DNA of 64,000 bases from Aricia agestis (taxonomy: Eukaryota > Arthropoda > Insecta > Lepidoptera > Lycaenidae), in assembly GCF_905147365.1 (NCBI RefSeq), contig NC_056425.1, forward strand, positions 10,815,001 through 10,879,000, read 5' to 3'. Numbering within the stretch: position 1 is the stretch's first letter; every line of letters starts with the position of its first letter. The position numbers and the translations under genes are program-made. The notes beneath the pieces were generated by a model, which did no database searches, was not told the origin of the DNA, and saw only the letters and a list, made by a program, of their open reading frames with translations. Shown here in pieces: positions 43,668-55,350 of this stretch.

Positions 43668-44148
43668 TTAAGAGGATTCCACACCGCCCTTTTTTCCATA
43701 CAAACGTTGTCCCCTGTTTCCTCCCTGGATAATGCTAGTAGAGTTATAATTTTTTTCCTGAATATCTATGGCTACTAATACAATGTCCCTATGTTTTCTT
43801 TTTTTTCATAATTTAATTATTAAATAAGATATGAACGTTCAAAAACCCAAAAAAATGGCCAGATTTTCCACTGTGTTCAAACGTCCAGAAAAGAGATTTG
43901 GCTAGATTATACAAAAAAAGCAAAACATAGGAACACAGCTCAAGCCTTTTTTTAATCTTTAATGAAAAAAGTACTTAAATCGGTTAAGTTTTGGAGAAGG
44001 AATCAGGGGACAACGAATCGTTGATTTTCTGGATTTTCTGCAGTTGTCTCTATCGCGTTCTGCGGTATAGGCTTGAGGTAAGGGAGACAGCTATAGATAT
44101 TACACGTACTTTTTTTTCATTTCTCTAGCCCCTGTTGTATCCTCTTAA
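43668..44148. mobile_element. Full-length TTAA-ended non-autonomous element
   Basis: Starts ttaagaggattccacaccgc and ends cccctgttgtatcctcttaa, TTAA at both outer edges. The interior has catacaaacgttgtcccctg, ctgaatatctatggctact, ggccagattttccactgtg and aatcggttaagttttggaga, the last being the empty site for the inner element of 28861-29306. 481 bp, no coding capacity. Confidence 0.85.
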
Positions 44149-44511
44149 TCTTTACCATACCAACATGTTCTTCAAACTACGTGTTTTTTTTTTTTTAATA
44201 CGTAGAACTTACATGAATATAAGCTCAACATTATATATTATGATTTATGTGGGTTTGTTTATTATTAAAACGAGTATTTCACGAAACTTTGTTTATTAAA
44301 TTTAATAATTAATTACTGTACGGTAGAAACGCAAAAGTTGCGACGTCGCGTCCTTGGAAGTCGGAAATTAAACGCATCAAGAAGTACTTCATTATAATGT
44401 TTTAATAATAACTAGCTATTTGACCGAGCTTTGCTCGGTGTTCGATGAAAATGACATTTTCTAAAAATGATTCCTAGCTAGATCGATTTATCGCCCCCGA
44501 AACCCCCTTTA

Positions 44512-45898
44512 TTATATGGACACACTTTTCCAGGACTCAGTCGTTGGGTCAGGTCGCCCGCCCTTAGAATGGTGTCGATACTTGCCTTATTTATTCATAC
44601 ACGAATTGCTCGTTTAAAGATATAAGATAATATCACGTCCCCGTGATCCAGTGGTAAAGAATTTGGCCCACAGAGGGTCTTGAGGTTGACAGAAATAAGA
44701 CGACTCTATGTAATAATTACTTACTCAAAGGTTAGAAATATCAAAATTAACTGTTAATTAACATTAAAGATTATGGTCATCAGAAGTCAGGGTAGTTAAA
44801 TAAAAAATATATAGACGATAGAATATGTTTATTGTCGGTCCAAGGCCCTACCACTGGTTCAGTGACCTTCCCACCGAGAAGAACCAGCAAGAAACTCGGT
44901 GGGTCTAAATATTCTTTTCAACAGTATAAATTACAATATAAAACACAGAACATACAACAATCAAGTCACTAACAATAATAGCAAAGGCATAACCAATAAT
45001 CAAATAACATTTAAGTAATATTATCCACCTAATAAACACAAAGCAACACAAATACAATAAAATATGGCGGATAATAATTACAATAGAAAAGTACTTAACT
45101 CACTGTTCAGCCGTCTCCAGGTCACCAGGGAAAAGTGACCCAATTACGACTTTCTATGGCTTATATATCCCGGGTTTGGCTTTGACCAGGGGATATTTCC
45201 ATCTATTGGCTAAACCCATTGACCAATCAAAACAAGTCAATATTATGTCTTGTATGATATTTTAATTATTAAATATTATTTTAATTTGACCGGAAATATT
45301 CCCTTTATCCAATCAGCCAACCATAACATTTCTATTGGATAATACAATGTGTGAGCCCTCTAAACGTTTTATTTCTCATTTAAGTATTTATGTTCGAAAT
45401 ATCCTAGATATTTCGAACAATACATTTATAACATATCTCTAATTGCAACAATATTATAAATAACAACTTCTAACTGAAATAAACATTAAGTGTCGATAAT
45501 TAGATAAATAAGTATCTAAATGAACCAAAACTTCCTTATCATGTTTCACAGATAATAATCATTTTTATCTACTTCGAGGTGCATATTTCACAGAAAACAA
45601 ATACTTTCATCTTCTTCGAGGTACAGCTAAATAACCTAGTTATTTGCTACATTTTTGATAACCTTACTTTTCAAATTATTGTAATTTCTTTATTCCTTTG
45701 TTTAATTGTTACTATTATAATCTCAATTCTATATTCTTATTTCATTTTCTAACAAGGTCGATTCCGGTTTTAGAAAAATGATGTTTCCAATTTAGGCAGT
45801 GTAATAGGATTTAGGGAATAAGGCAAGTATCGACGCCATTCTAAGGGCGGGCGACCTGACCCAACGACTGAGTCCTGGAAAAGTGTGTCCATATAATA
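44512..45898. mobile_element. 1.4-kb element with about 80-bp terminal inverted repeats and a heterogeneous interior
   Basis: tattatatggacacactttt, ccaggactcagtcgttgggt and caggtcgcccgcccttagaa at 44512 onward pair with ttctaagggcgggcgacctg, acccaacgactgagtcctgg and aaaagtgtgtccatataata ending at about 45898. The interior contains a tRNA-like piece (ccccgtgatccagtggtaaa, about 44640) and a LINE-tail-like piece (ccaccgagaagaaccagcaa, about 44870). It may have captured retroposons. Confidence 0.75.
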
Positions 45899-46012
45899 TG
45901 TTACGAATTAGTATAATGAAGGCTGATTGCCTAATTTTGTATCAAAAAGATGATCATCGGAAAAGTCTCAGACGTATTCGGTTATGTGAGGCTTCTGTCA
46001 TAGCTCTCTAAG

Positions 46013-46137
46013 GGCCCGTTTCATCACTTCCTGATAAAGTGCCGGATAGGCTATCCACAACCTTTTTGTCAGATTCTCCATGCTCTATATGTCAAGTTAA
46101 GTGGTGGATAGCCTATCCGGCAGGAAACAGGCCCTTA
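46013..46137. repeat. 125-bp MITE family, copy 4
   Basis: gggcccgtttcatcacttcc and the complementary end caggaaacaggcccttaa, with cttttttgtcagattctcc-like sequence and gtggatagcctatccgg inside. The best preserved ends of the family. Confidence 0.85.
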
Positions 46138-46529
46138 ACCTCTTAACCTATCAGGCGCGGTCTGAAGGGAGGGGGGGGGGTCACAGGGGACATGACCCCC
46201 CCCCCCCCCCCAAAATCTAAGGTCAAATTGAAAAATCTTAAAATCTTGCTAAATAATAAAAGGAAATTTCTAGCTTTCCCCTAACCACCACTGCGTCCGA
46301 CCTTAGACAGCTCTGTCTAGTATATAAACTATTTAGTGTAGTGACTAGTGAGTGACCTATCGAAAGTAACACAAGTTTTCTGTAAGTTATATCCATTATC
46401 TCCGATGAAATCGCCTATGTATATCAGGTATGTCAATGTGCCAACGATTAGCCCTCCTAATCCCACAAGTTTATTGCTTGATAACAAGAAACTTATCGAT
46501 TTCCTTCAGTAATAATCATCGCGTTTAAA

Positions 46530-49500
46530 ATGTTAGTTTATTTAATAGTTTGCTTGTTAACTGTGAAAGTAACAAGTGAAGTTGTGGATACGTCTCACGG
46601 CAAAGTAGCGGGAAAACTATTCAAAAGTCTCATTAAAAATGTAGAATATTATGGATTCCTTGGCATTCCTTACGCCGCGCCGCCTGTGCAAGAACTACGG
46701 TTTAAAGTAAGAATTATTTATTCAGAAGTTATGTAGCTATTTTGTGTCACAGAGTATTTCAAACATAATTGAAGAAGTAAGGGGTCCTTCCACACAACGT
46801 TTTTTTTTACGCTCGACACAAACGCAAATTGAACGCTCAGCAAACGCAAGGAAGCCGACACGTTTTAACCTTTACACATGATCCTTATTTTTGTATCGAT
46901 ACAAACGCACATTTTCGAACGCAACTAGGACGTGCTGTAAGCGCGCGCTTGTATCGCATCTGTATCGCGTTTAATTCGCGTTCGTGTCGCGGTGGGGGAC
47001 GTAAGAAACGCGTCGGCAGCACGCAAAAAAAACGTCATGTGGAAGGGCCCTTACAGTGAAACGCGCGTTTGTATCGATACAGACGCAAGTTGAACGCTAT
47101 TGTAACCGCGACACGAACGCGATATTAAACGCGATACAAGCGCGCGCTTACAGCATGTCCTAATTGGGTTCGAAAAACATGCGTTTGTATCGATACAAAA
47201 AGCATCGTGTGTAAAAGTTAAAACATGTTGGCTCCCTTGCGTTTTCTGAGCGTAAAAAAACATCGTGTGGAAGGGCCCTTTGTGAATGAAGCAGGTATAT
47301 AAAAGATTTGATGAAGATGCAGTTTTTTTTCACAAATGGAGGCTTTAGGACCAGGACAATGATTTGAAATAAAAAGTAGTTTTATTTATTTTAATAACTC
47401 GAGTTAAATATAAACGGATAACATCATTTAAAGCCAATTTCTTTGTAATATTATCTAAACATTACTAAATTTCAGCCTCCACAGGCCATTGAACCGTGGG
47501 ACAAAGTGCTAACAGCAAAAAAAGAAAAACAAGCATGTATACAGTTCAACACCAACTTATTAAAAGGCCAACGTCTTGGACAATATGGCACCGAGGACTG
47601 TCTCTACCTTGACATTTTTACCCCGGGAACTGACCGAAACGAACGACCGGTTGTAACCTTTTTATACAGTGAACGTTTTCAGAACTCATACAATAAGACC
47701 AAGGACTATGGACCTGACTTTTTCATAGAAGAGGACGTTATAGTCGTAAGTATAAGCCATAGATTAGCCGCATTCGGTTTTTTGTCGCTTGAAGATGCTA
47801 CGGTACCAGGTAATGCTGGATTGAAGGATATAGTTAAAGCATTAGAATGGGTCAAAAATAACATTGGTAATTTTGGAGGAGATCCAAACAAAATAACTTT
47901 ATTGGGTTCACAAGGTGGTGCTGTAGCGATAGACCTTTTACTACACACAGAAGCTAAACGTCTTATCAATGCAGCTATACTACAAAGCGGGACTGCACTT
48001 AGTCCGATGTATTTACAAAATAACGCAGCGGAAAGAGCATTTCTCCTTGCGGAACAACTAGATATATTCACCAAAAATAAAGAAAAACTGTTGAAAGAAC
48101 TAAATCAGGTGTCAACTTCGGACATACTATCGAAAGAAGTGAGGGCAGCTCCTAAAGAATTCTACAAAGAGAATCAAAAAAGTGTTCTCACCTTTGGACC
48201 TGTAGTTGAAAAAGATTCTAATGGTCTTGTTACTAAGTACCCGGAAGATTCAACAGATAAGATCGATATTCCCATAATGATAGGACACACTTCCCGAGAG
48301 GGTCTCGTATCATCATTAAATTACCTAACAAGACCAACAGATCTCAGATACATAAACAAAGACTTCCCATTTTTACTGCCAATGAGATTAAAATACAAAT
48401 TCGACCCAAACTACGACGCGTACTACGAAGCTATAGAAGACATACGAAAATTTTACTTCACCAAAAACAAAATAACCGAAAACAGTATATCTGATTACAT
48501 TACTTACGTGGGCGACGTCCTGACCTACTATTCCATGAACAAAATGGCCGACATGTATTCCAATTCATCATCGAGGGTGTACTATTATAATTTCGACTAC
48601 TATAGCGATCTGAATGAGAACAAGAACAATATATTGAGGATATCCAACATTGAGGAGGGTACTTGGGGAGCGGCGACCGGAGATGAGTTGTGTTACATCT
48701 TCAAATGCCCGAGACTAAAAGATAAGTACTTGAGGTACGACCGCTCGGGATCCGACGAAATGACCACTCAGAGGAAAATGACAAAAATGTTCGCGAACTT
48801 CGCAAGATTCGGGTGAGACTTTCATATTTTATTGTAACTAGTTCTCAACGTTTGAAATTGGATTGGAGAAAAACGGTTTCTATTATTTTTTATCGACCAT
48901 CCTTGCTGCCTTTTGCATTGTATTAAAATATAAGAAATTGTTTTACAAACGTAAAGGAATATTTCTCTAGATGAACTCAACTCCGTTGCGCCAAAACTCG
49001 TTTATCGCGCGGGTATCGTACATTTTTTCGGAACAAAAAGTGTCCTATGTCCTTTCCCGGGACTATCTCCATACCAAATTTCAGCAAAATCGGTTCAGCG
49101 GTTTGGGCGTGAAGAGGTAACAGACAGACAGACAGACAGACACACTTTCGCATTTATAATATTGTATTAGTCTACGTGTCGCACCTGCACTGATCCATGA
49201 CGGTCGAAGACGTCGTAAACTACATCCGCGAGAAGACCACCTACACCTTGAGGGTGGAGCGTCTGCACTCTCGTCACAAAGTGAATTTCAGTTCCTTTGT
49301 GGTGAGAGTGCCGACTCAAGTTTTATCCATCTTCGAGGTGGAGGAGTTCTGGCCCGCCGGTGTAGTTTACCGGAGGTTCCGGGGGAGGCTCCCGAACGAA
49401 GCGCGCATCACGTCGCCGAAAGAGACTTTACGTGATAAAGTGTAGTGTGATTGTGTGTGTGAATGTGTAAATAATGTACATAATATATTAGGATAAAATT

Positions 49501-50625
49501 GTTCGGCGTGCATCCGTTGTCTGATTGCCATAACACAAGTTTTTACTTAGCATGGGATTAGACGACGTGATGTACGCTACCTAGCTTTTATACTATTGTA
49601 TATTATTGTATGCATAATAAAGAATTTGAATTTGAATTTGAAATTAGTACATATTAGTATGGATGTGGATTTGTTACTTTGTAATTATTTTCCACTTTTC
49701 CATTTCTACCTCATTTTACTCAACTGAGCTAGAAGAGAGGTTGTGTGTGAAATTAATTTTATGAAATGATGTTTTTCGTGCATTTTATTGAAATTTTATA
49801 GCGACACTATAGAGCACTTAGCTCGTACAAAGATTTGCACTCAAAAGCTTTACTTCGTCATCAGTCCTGCACGAAAAACTGTCATGACCCGACCAAATAG
49901 TTTATTAATAGAACAATATGAATTACTTACTGGAAATTTAATTTTACTTTACATTCAAGTCGGTCAGTAGTAGCAAAACTGTTCAAAGCAAACAAAAAAT
50001 TATGATAATATTTTTTTTTATCATTATAATAAAAAGAATAAAAACATTTTTCCCGTTCGTGACTACGTACGTATAAATGTCGAAAATGGTTCTTATGCTT
50101 TCCGATTATACAGAATGTAACAAACAAAGCAATATAATATTTTAGAGTTTAATTATAATGTGTATAAATTTAGTTAGCAATATTTTCGCGGAATATTGCT
50201 AAAAATAATAACAAACTAAATTTAAACTATGGATTTCCGCAAAGTAACGCCTGATTCCATTAACTATATAATGTGTATTTTGTAAAGATACTGTAAAAGT
50301 AGCGCTGTATAATTTCCTTCATTTTATCAGTCTTTACACAGTGGTATAAAGAATTGAACATTTTTCTGTACCCCAAAAACCACATCAAATATGAAATTCC
50401 TTATTAAGCGTTCGTAATTTCAGCAACCCGACGCCTGACGCTAATCTCCTGGGCACAATATGGCCGGCTTACAGCTCGGACCGGGAATATCTGAACATCG
50501 CCAGCACAATGGAAGTAAAAAACTATTCGCCCAACGACAGGATCCAATTCTGGGACAGATTTATTGAAACGTGGCAGACGAGGGCCGAGAAAGGAGTTAT
50601 TGGGAAACGCAAGGACGAATTATGA
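46530..50625 (+). CDS. Esterase-family gene B: ER-retained pseudo-esterase (KDEL)
   Basis: Three exons: 46530-46706, 47476-48812 and 50424-50625; 571 residues. The signal peptide is MLVYLIVCLLTVKVTS. The carboxylesterase fold is well preserved: YYGFLGIPYAAPP, the CIQ to EDC disulfide, YGPDFF, HRLAAFGFL, GNAGLKD and FGGDPNKITLLG. The catalytic elements are lost: GxSxG reads GSQGG (Gln205, codon 47911-47913), the His motif reads GAATGDELCY (Thr460, codon 48676-48678), and the HGG oxyanion loop reads FLYSERF. The Glu motif (HTSREG) is kept. The C-terminus is RKDEL-like (KRKDEL), the classical ER-retrieval signal, so a soluble ER-lumen protein is predicted. AATAAA at 50651-50656 follows the stop at 26 bp. 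Intron 1 carries a MITE pair and intron 2 two retroposons. A non-enzymatic binding or folding role is inferred. Confidence 0.92.
46781..47280. repeat. Two MITE copies fused head to head in intron 1 of gene B
   Basis: Copy 1 (46781-47051) starts ggggtccttccacacaacgt and ends gtcatgtggaagggccctt. 47052-47280 is an inverted second copy ending cgtgtggaagggccctt. Both carry gtatcgatacaaacgc, gctgtaagcgcgcgcttgta and gcgttcgtgtcgcggt. Confidence 0.8.
48960..49165 (-). repeat. Retroposon of the 38972 family, intron 2 of gene B
   Basis: Reverse complement of the family: caactccgttgcgccaaaac, gtttatcgcgcggg, aaaatcggttcagcggtttg, gacagacagacagacacact. Confidence 0.8.
49197..49643 (+). mobile_element. 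Half-LINE retroposon: ORF1 C-terminus joined to a GAATTT-tailed 3' end, copy 2
   Basis: The open frame 49197-49445 (82 codons) encodes DVVNYIREKTTYTLRVERLH and EFWPAGVVYRRFRGRL, resembling the RNA-binding C-terminal domain of LINE ORF1 proteins. Directly after the stop comes a 200-bp UTR ending in (gaattt)n. No reverse transcriptase intervenes. Copy 1 (39391-39682) has the same ORF1-to-tail junction, so this is an established non-autonomous form and not a one-off deletion. Confidence 0.7.
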
Positions 50626-50729
50626 TTTTCGTTGTCTAAGTGATGTAGGGAATAAAACTGTTTAATACTTATGTTATTGCTTTAATTTTATATGCATGAG
50701 AATTTGAAGAAAGACTGAAACTATTTTAA

Positions 50730-50965
50730 ACTAGCTTTTGTCCGCGTCTTCGCCTGCGTTATGAAGTATTATTATATACAAACTTTCATCCCCTATTTTA
50801 ACCCTTTGGGGTTGGAATTTATCAAAATCCTTTCTTAGTGGATACCTACGTCATAACATCTACCTGCATGCAAAATTTCAGCCCGATCGGTCCAGTGGTT
50901 TGGGCTGTGCGTTGATAGATCACCATGTCAGTCAGTCACCTTTGAGTTTTATACATATAGATGAT
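50730..50965 (+). repeat. Retroposon tail between genes B and C
   Basis: aaactagcttttgtccgcgt, atacaaactttcatccccta, ccttttctta-like block, atctacctgcatgcaaaatt, ggtttgggctgtgcgttgat. Same family as 25430-25610. Confidence 0.65.
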
Positions 50966-50999
50966 GACAAAAATATCTATTATACAGAGTGTAGCAAAA

Positions 51000-51370
51000 C
51001 AAAGTGTACTTTAGAGTTTGTATGAGTCCCCTGTATAGTTTACTTTGAAAGTAGCAATTACAGTTGTATGGGCAAACTCATGACGTTGGGCGCTTGCCCA
51101 TGCAAAAACAAGAAAGTATTAAGAATTACTTTGTTTTATTAAACCCTATGTAACTTAGAGCTGCTTACGGATTTAGTGTCAAATCAAATGAAATCAAATC
51201 AAAATTGTTTTATTTCTGAATAAATTTAAAATAAATGTTTTCAGAATGTCCTACATGATGCTTACCACCGGTTCGGGAACTAACCCGGCGAGAAGAACCG
51301 GCGTAAGAAACTCGCACAAGTGTGCAGTAGATATCGAAGAAAAACTGTATAAATAACTACACTACTATTT
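51000..51370. repeat. MITE fragment, then a CR1-like LINE 3' end
   Basis: 51000-51165 is related to 25650-25915 (gtagcaaaacaaagtg, tgtatgggcaaactcatgac, ccctatgtaac). 51180-51370 holds the taccaccggttcgggaacta, acccggcgagaagaaccggc and gtaagaaactcgc block typical of lepidopteran CR1-type LINE tails. The reverse copy is at 53920-54020. Confidence 0.7.
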
Positions 51371-51671
51371 CTCAATTTTATTATTTCTCTCAAGTTTTAT
51401 ATTTATAATTATTAACATTTTAAATTTAAAAAACAATTATCATAGTACTTTCCACTGGGATATATATTTTATAAAATGTTATAAATTAAAATAGATTAGT
51501 AAGAAACACGTAGGCTCCTTATCAGCTAAAAGAATTACTGACCAAGTATTAGTTAACCAAGTAATCTATTTGATATCATTAGAACAGATTACGTATCTAG
51601 AAGACACGTCAGTGTTAAACATTAATAAACTACAGTGTAATGTACAGACAATACTGTAAACAATCAAAAAT

Positions 51672-54305
51672 ATGTTAGCGAACGTGAAATATGTATTAGT
51701 GGTAGTATGTTTAAGTTTAGTGAATGGAGAAGTGATAGTTGAAACAGATTCTGGTAAGGTGGCCGGTAAAGAAATAGCATCTGTGATTGAGAATGAGAAA
51801 TATTATTCGTTTTTGGGGATCCCGTATGCTCTGCCCCCTGTGGGAGATCTGAGATTCAAGGTAAGTTTAATTTTAAAAGAATCTTTAGATACATAAGCAA
51901 AACACTAATCAAAAACAATTGCACAATTTACAAACTACTTCAGTATCAGAATATGAACATTTGAAGCAAATTGCAAACTTTTGTAGTGAATTTATAATTA
52001 TTGAAAAATTGTGAATGATGTGTCACTAAACGATTACTAAATAAATCGTTATTTATGTATTTTTCAGGCACCACTACCCCACCCTGGTTGGGAAGATGTC
52101 TTAGAAGCCAAAAGAGAGAAAAAAGCATGTGCTCAATTCTTTTTACCGGCAAGGCCTGTTAAAACATACGGATTCTTTGGCGACGAAGATTGTTTACATC
52201 TCAGCGTCCATACTCCAAAACTACCAGAAAATAATGAGTTGAATCTACCAGTGATAGTATTTACCTACAATGAATTCTTTAGGAGTTCTTTCAATGGATC
52301 TAAGGAGTATGGTCCAGATTTTTTCATGAATGAAGATGTAATTTTAGTAACAGTTAACCATAGATTAGGATCGCTAGGATTTTTATCTTTTGAGGACGAC
52401 ATTTTACCTGGAAACAATGGTATAAAAGATGTGATATTAGCATTAAATTGGATTAAAACTAATATAAGAAGCTTTGGAGGAGACCCATCTAAAGTCACTC
52501 TAATGGGAAATCAAGGCGGCGGAGCGCTAGTAGATATTTTAGTCCAATCCAAAAAAGCAAAGGGGTTATTCAGTGGAGCTATTCTTCAAAGCGGTACGTC
52601 CTTTAATCCTATGTATTTTGGTAAATCCCCGAGATCCAAAGCCATAAAGCTATCTGAAGTACTCGAAGAGAGAGCTAGAACGAGTCAATCTCTGCTGGAG
52701 CGTTTCTCTGGTGTTTCGGTTCAGAAAATAGTAGAATCAGATTCGCTTACTGTCCACGCTGACGATGCTCGAGCAATCCAAAGAGGCATAATACCCTTCG
52801 GTCCTGAGGTCGAACACGATCATCCTGATGCAATAATCACCAAGTTACCGGAAGAAGAACCCATAGAAATTGATGTTCCTATTATGATCGGTTTCAATTC
52901 AAGAGAAGGAATAGAAATGACAGAGCGCTTTCTTCGTAAACCGCAGTACCTGACGTTCGCTGACAGAGATTTTCTGCTATCACTGCCTAAAAGAACAGAC
53001 TTCCATTTCAAAATCAACGACCACATATACTATGAAGCTGTTCAAGACATTAAAGAGGAATACTTTGAGGAGGCATACATCAAAATTAGTAGACCGGGGG
53101 AGTATATAACTTATATAGAAGATGTCATGTCGGTTTTCGCCGTGGATAATACTGTACGAACATACACTAAGGCTACTAACACTCCGATATATTACTACAT
53201 GTTCGATTACAGTGGGGACCTGAATTTTAGAAAGAAACTAGTGCTAGAGAAGGCCCAAACTATTGATGGTACATGGGGTGCGACGACTGGGGATGAACTC
53301 TGTTACCTATTCGTCTGTAACAAACATAGAAAGGTATACAAGAGTCTATTAAAGAACGAAGATTCCGAAGAAATTAAAGTTTTACGGACTATGGTTAAAA
53401 TGTGGACTGATTTCGCTAAGACTGGGTGAGGTTTTATCAATTTATTTTCATTTTAATCTTTCGCATACTTTGTGGTTAGCGTGGGCGGCCATTTAATTAT
53501 GCTGCCTGTCACTAGCATGGCACAAAGGTTATTTTTTGCCAGTAATATTTTTATTTAAAAGCTATTAGGTATGAATTTATCTTTGAAGACTAGCATAGAT
53601 ATCACTATCATAGCATAATGCAAGTTTTTAGTGTTTACTAGATGATACCCACAAATTCAAATAAAAATGTGCTGAAATTCGTTTATCGTGTAGGAAACGA
53701 ACACTTTTCGCAACAATGTCCTTTCTCCTTACTCGTGTCTCAATTATGTATCTTCATACCGACTTTCATAAAAATCGGTCCAGTCTTTTTAGTGTGAAGA
53801 AATCAGAGACACACTTTGGCATTTATAATATTAAGGTTATTCAATAAGAAAATGTTTATTTCATCTGTTACATAATATTATTATGATGAGTATGACGTGT
53901 TTTAATATTTTCCTCGTTCGAGTTTCTTACGCCGGTTCTTCTCGCCGCGTACTTCCCGAACCGGTGGTAGGCACCATAGTGCCACCGTTCAGAAAAAAAA
54001 AATACTCTGAATAAAAATTATTTGCTTTGATTACGAAACTGCTAAGTTTAAGGTCCCAACAAGGTCGAGACTTCACCAAAAAGTAAAAGTTAATAAATAT
54101 TTACAGGAATCCGACGCCGACCGGGGAGTTTGTTTGGGCGCCGGCGACGAAGGAGAACAAAGAATGTCTAATTATAAGCGAAGAATTAAAAATGCAATCA
54201 AAACTTTACGACGACAAAGTTCGGTTTTGGGAGGAATTCCTCGAGAAATACGCCGCGATGGCCGTCGACGGCGTCGTCCGGGATGAAGTCAAAGACGAAT
54301 TATAA
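51672..54305 (+). CDS. Esterase-family gene C: ER-retained pseudo-esterase (KDEL)
   Basis: Three exons: 51672-51860, 52068-53425 and 54107-54305; 581 residues, the longest of the four. The signal peptide is MLANVKYVLVVVCLSLVNG. The family frame is intact: YYSFLGIPYALPPVGDLRFK, PHPGWEDV, the CAQ to EDC disulfide pair, EYGPDFF, HRLGSLGFL and FGGDPSKVTLMG. The nucleophile elbow is GNQGG (Gln212, codon 52512-52514), and the His site is GATTGDELCY (Thr470, codon 53286-53288). The oxyanion loop is FTYNEFF in place of HGGGF. The Glu motif FNSREG is kept. The C-terminus is EVKDEL, an ER-retrieval signal. It lies 1.05 kb downstream of B in the same orientation. Intron 2 contains retroposon copies (53640-53840, 53920-54020). 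A catalytic role is excluded by the residues; the ligand is unknown. Confidence 0.93.
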
Positions 54306-54390
54306 CTTTATGAGTAAATAATGTACTTTAGTTGTGCTTTCATTTTATACCGAAACACGAGGCTAGTCACAAAAAATAAATGATATTTAA

Positions 54391-54716
54391 GGTTCGCGCA
54401 CACTTTGTCGGCGCGTGCCGGGGCGGGTCGGCGCGCAATGCATTGACGGATTTCGAGCCGAGGCTTGCCGGGCCGCATCGCATCACATCCGCGCGCCGCT
54501 TGCTATAGCACACTGTTGCCGGGGCGCAGCGGGTCTTGGCGGGGTGCAGCGGGTCTTGTCGGACCGTGTCGCATTGACGGAAATCCGCCGAGCAAAAATC
54601 CGCACCAATGCGCCCCGGCACAGTGTGCGATACGCGCATCCGCTTCCATACAAATTGTATAGAGGCGGATTTTTGCGACACGCCCCGGCACGGCCCGTCT
54701 CAGTGTGCTCACTCCT
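54391..54716. repeat. GC-rich MITE of about 325 bp downstream of gene C
   Basis: ggttcgcgcacactttgtcg at the left pairs loosely with cagtgtgctcactcc at the right; ccgtgccggggc / gccccggcacgg inside. Its GC content makes several frames open by chance. Confidence 0.7.
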
Positions 54717-55350
54717 TTATATGAAGTTTACGTGGCTTGCTCCGTGGCGATCACAGATATTTACCGTGACTTTATCCACGAAAAAAACTGGAAAATGAAA
54801 TAGAAAACGTGCAAAAATCAACATTTCTATTGAAAGCATAAGTTTATGAAAGCATAAGTAAAAAAAACAGGTATTCATGGGTAAAATTATTAATTTAATG
54901 TGCACCCTACACTTTTACTATCAACTTGTCAGACTAATTAACTCAAAAGAATGTTTAAAGGTTAAAACACAACGTTTTTAAAAGGCTTGTAACAAAACAT
55001 GAAACAAAACTCTAAAGTAAGGTAAGGTAGAATATTAAAATATCAGTCTGCCAAAATTCCCTCACGTTTTCAAGGGAAATACTGCCTTTAGGTATAAAGC
55101 AAGTCCGTAAATCTGACCACTGTCTATATCCCTGTTACAATTTCCAACAAAGACTTTCGCATCTGTGAGAGCAGTCAAAGATTAAGTGCCCATTTTACGA
55201 ACGTTGGTTAAAAATCTTTGTTTGGTAAAATTATGTGTATGTCTACCATGATGAGTAGTAAGTAAGTAGTAGATGCAAAAAGTGAGAAAATAAAATTAAT
55301 TAACTAGCAATTTACCGGGGTAATTGGAATAAAACATTTTGATCCATTTT
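54717..55350. other. AT-rich intergenic sequence, no gene seen
   Basis: No coding frame and no recognised repeat apart from short AT-rich tracts. Confidence 0.4.

Larger units (their letters stand above)
42860..46529. other. Divergent intergenic region between esterase genes A and B
   Basis: Contains a hairpin MITE (43062-43260: gtagctctaccatgagttta / taaactcatggtagagctac), a dispersed repeat (43410-43640), a full TTAA-ended element (43668-44148), a long inverted element (44512-45898) and a 125-bp MITE (46013-46137). There is also a poly-G/poly-C stretch (46165-46212). The two 5' ends face away from each other. The last 300 bp before gene B hold no repeat I recognise and are the best candidate promoter. 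Confidence 0.6.

Noticed and set aside
49197..49445. Considered as an independent host gene
   Set aside because: The same protein end occurs at 39391 next to the same GAATTT-tailed sequence, so it belongs to a retroposon.
54415..54798. Overlapping frames downstream of gene C on both strands
   Set aside because: They fall in a GC-rich MITE with complementary ends and show no domain.
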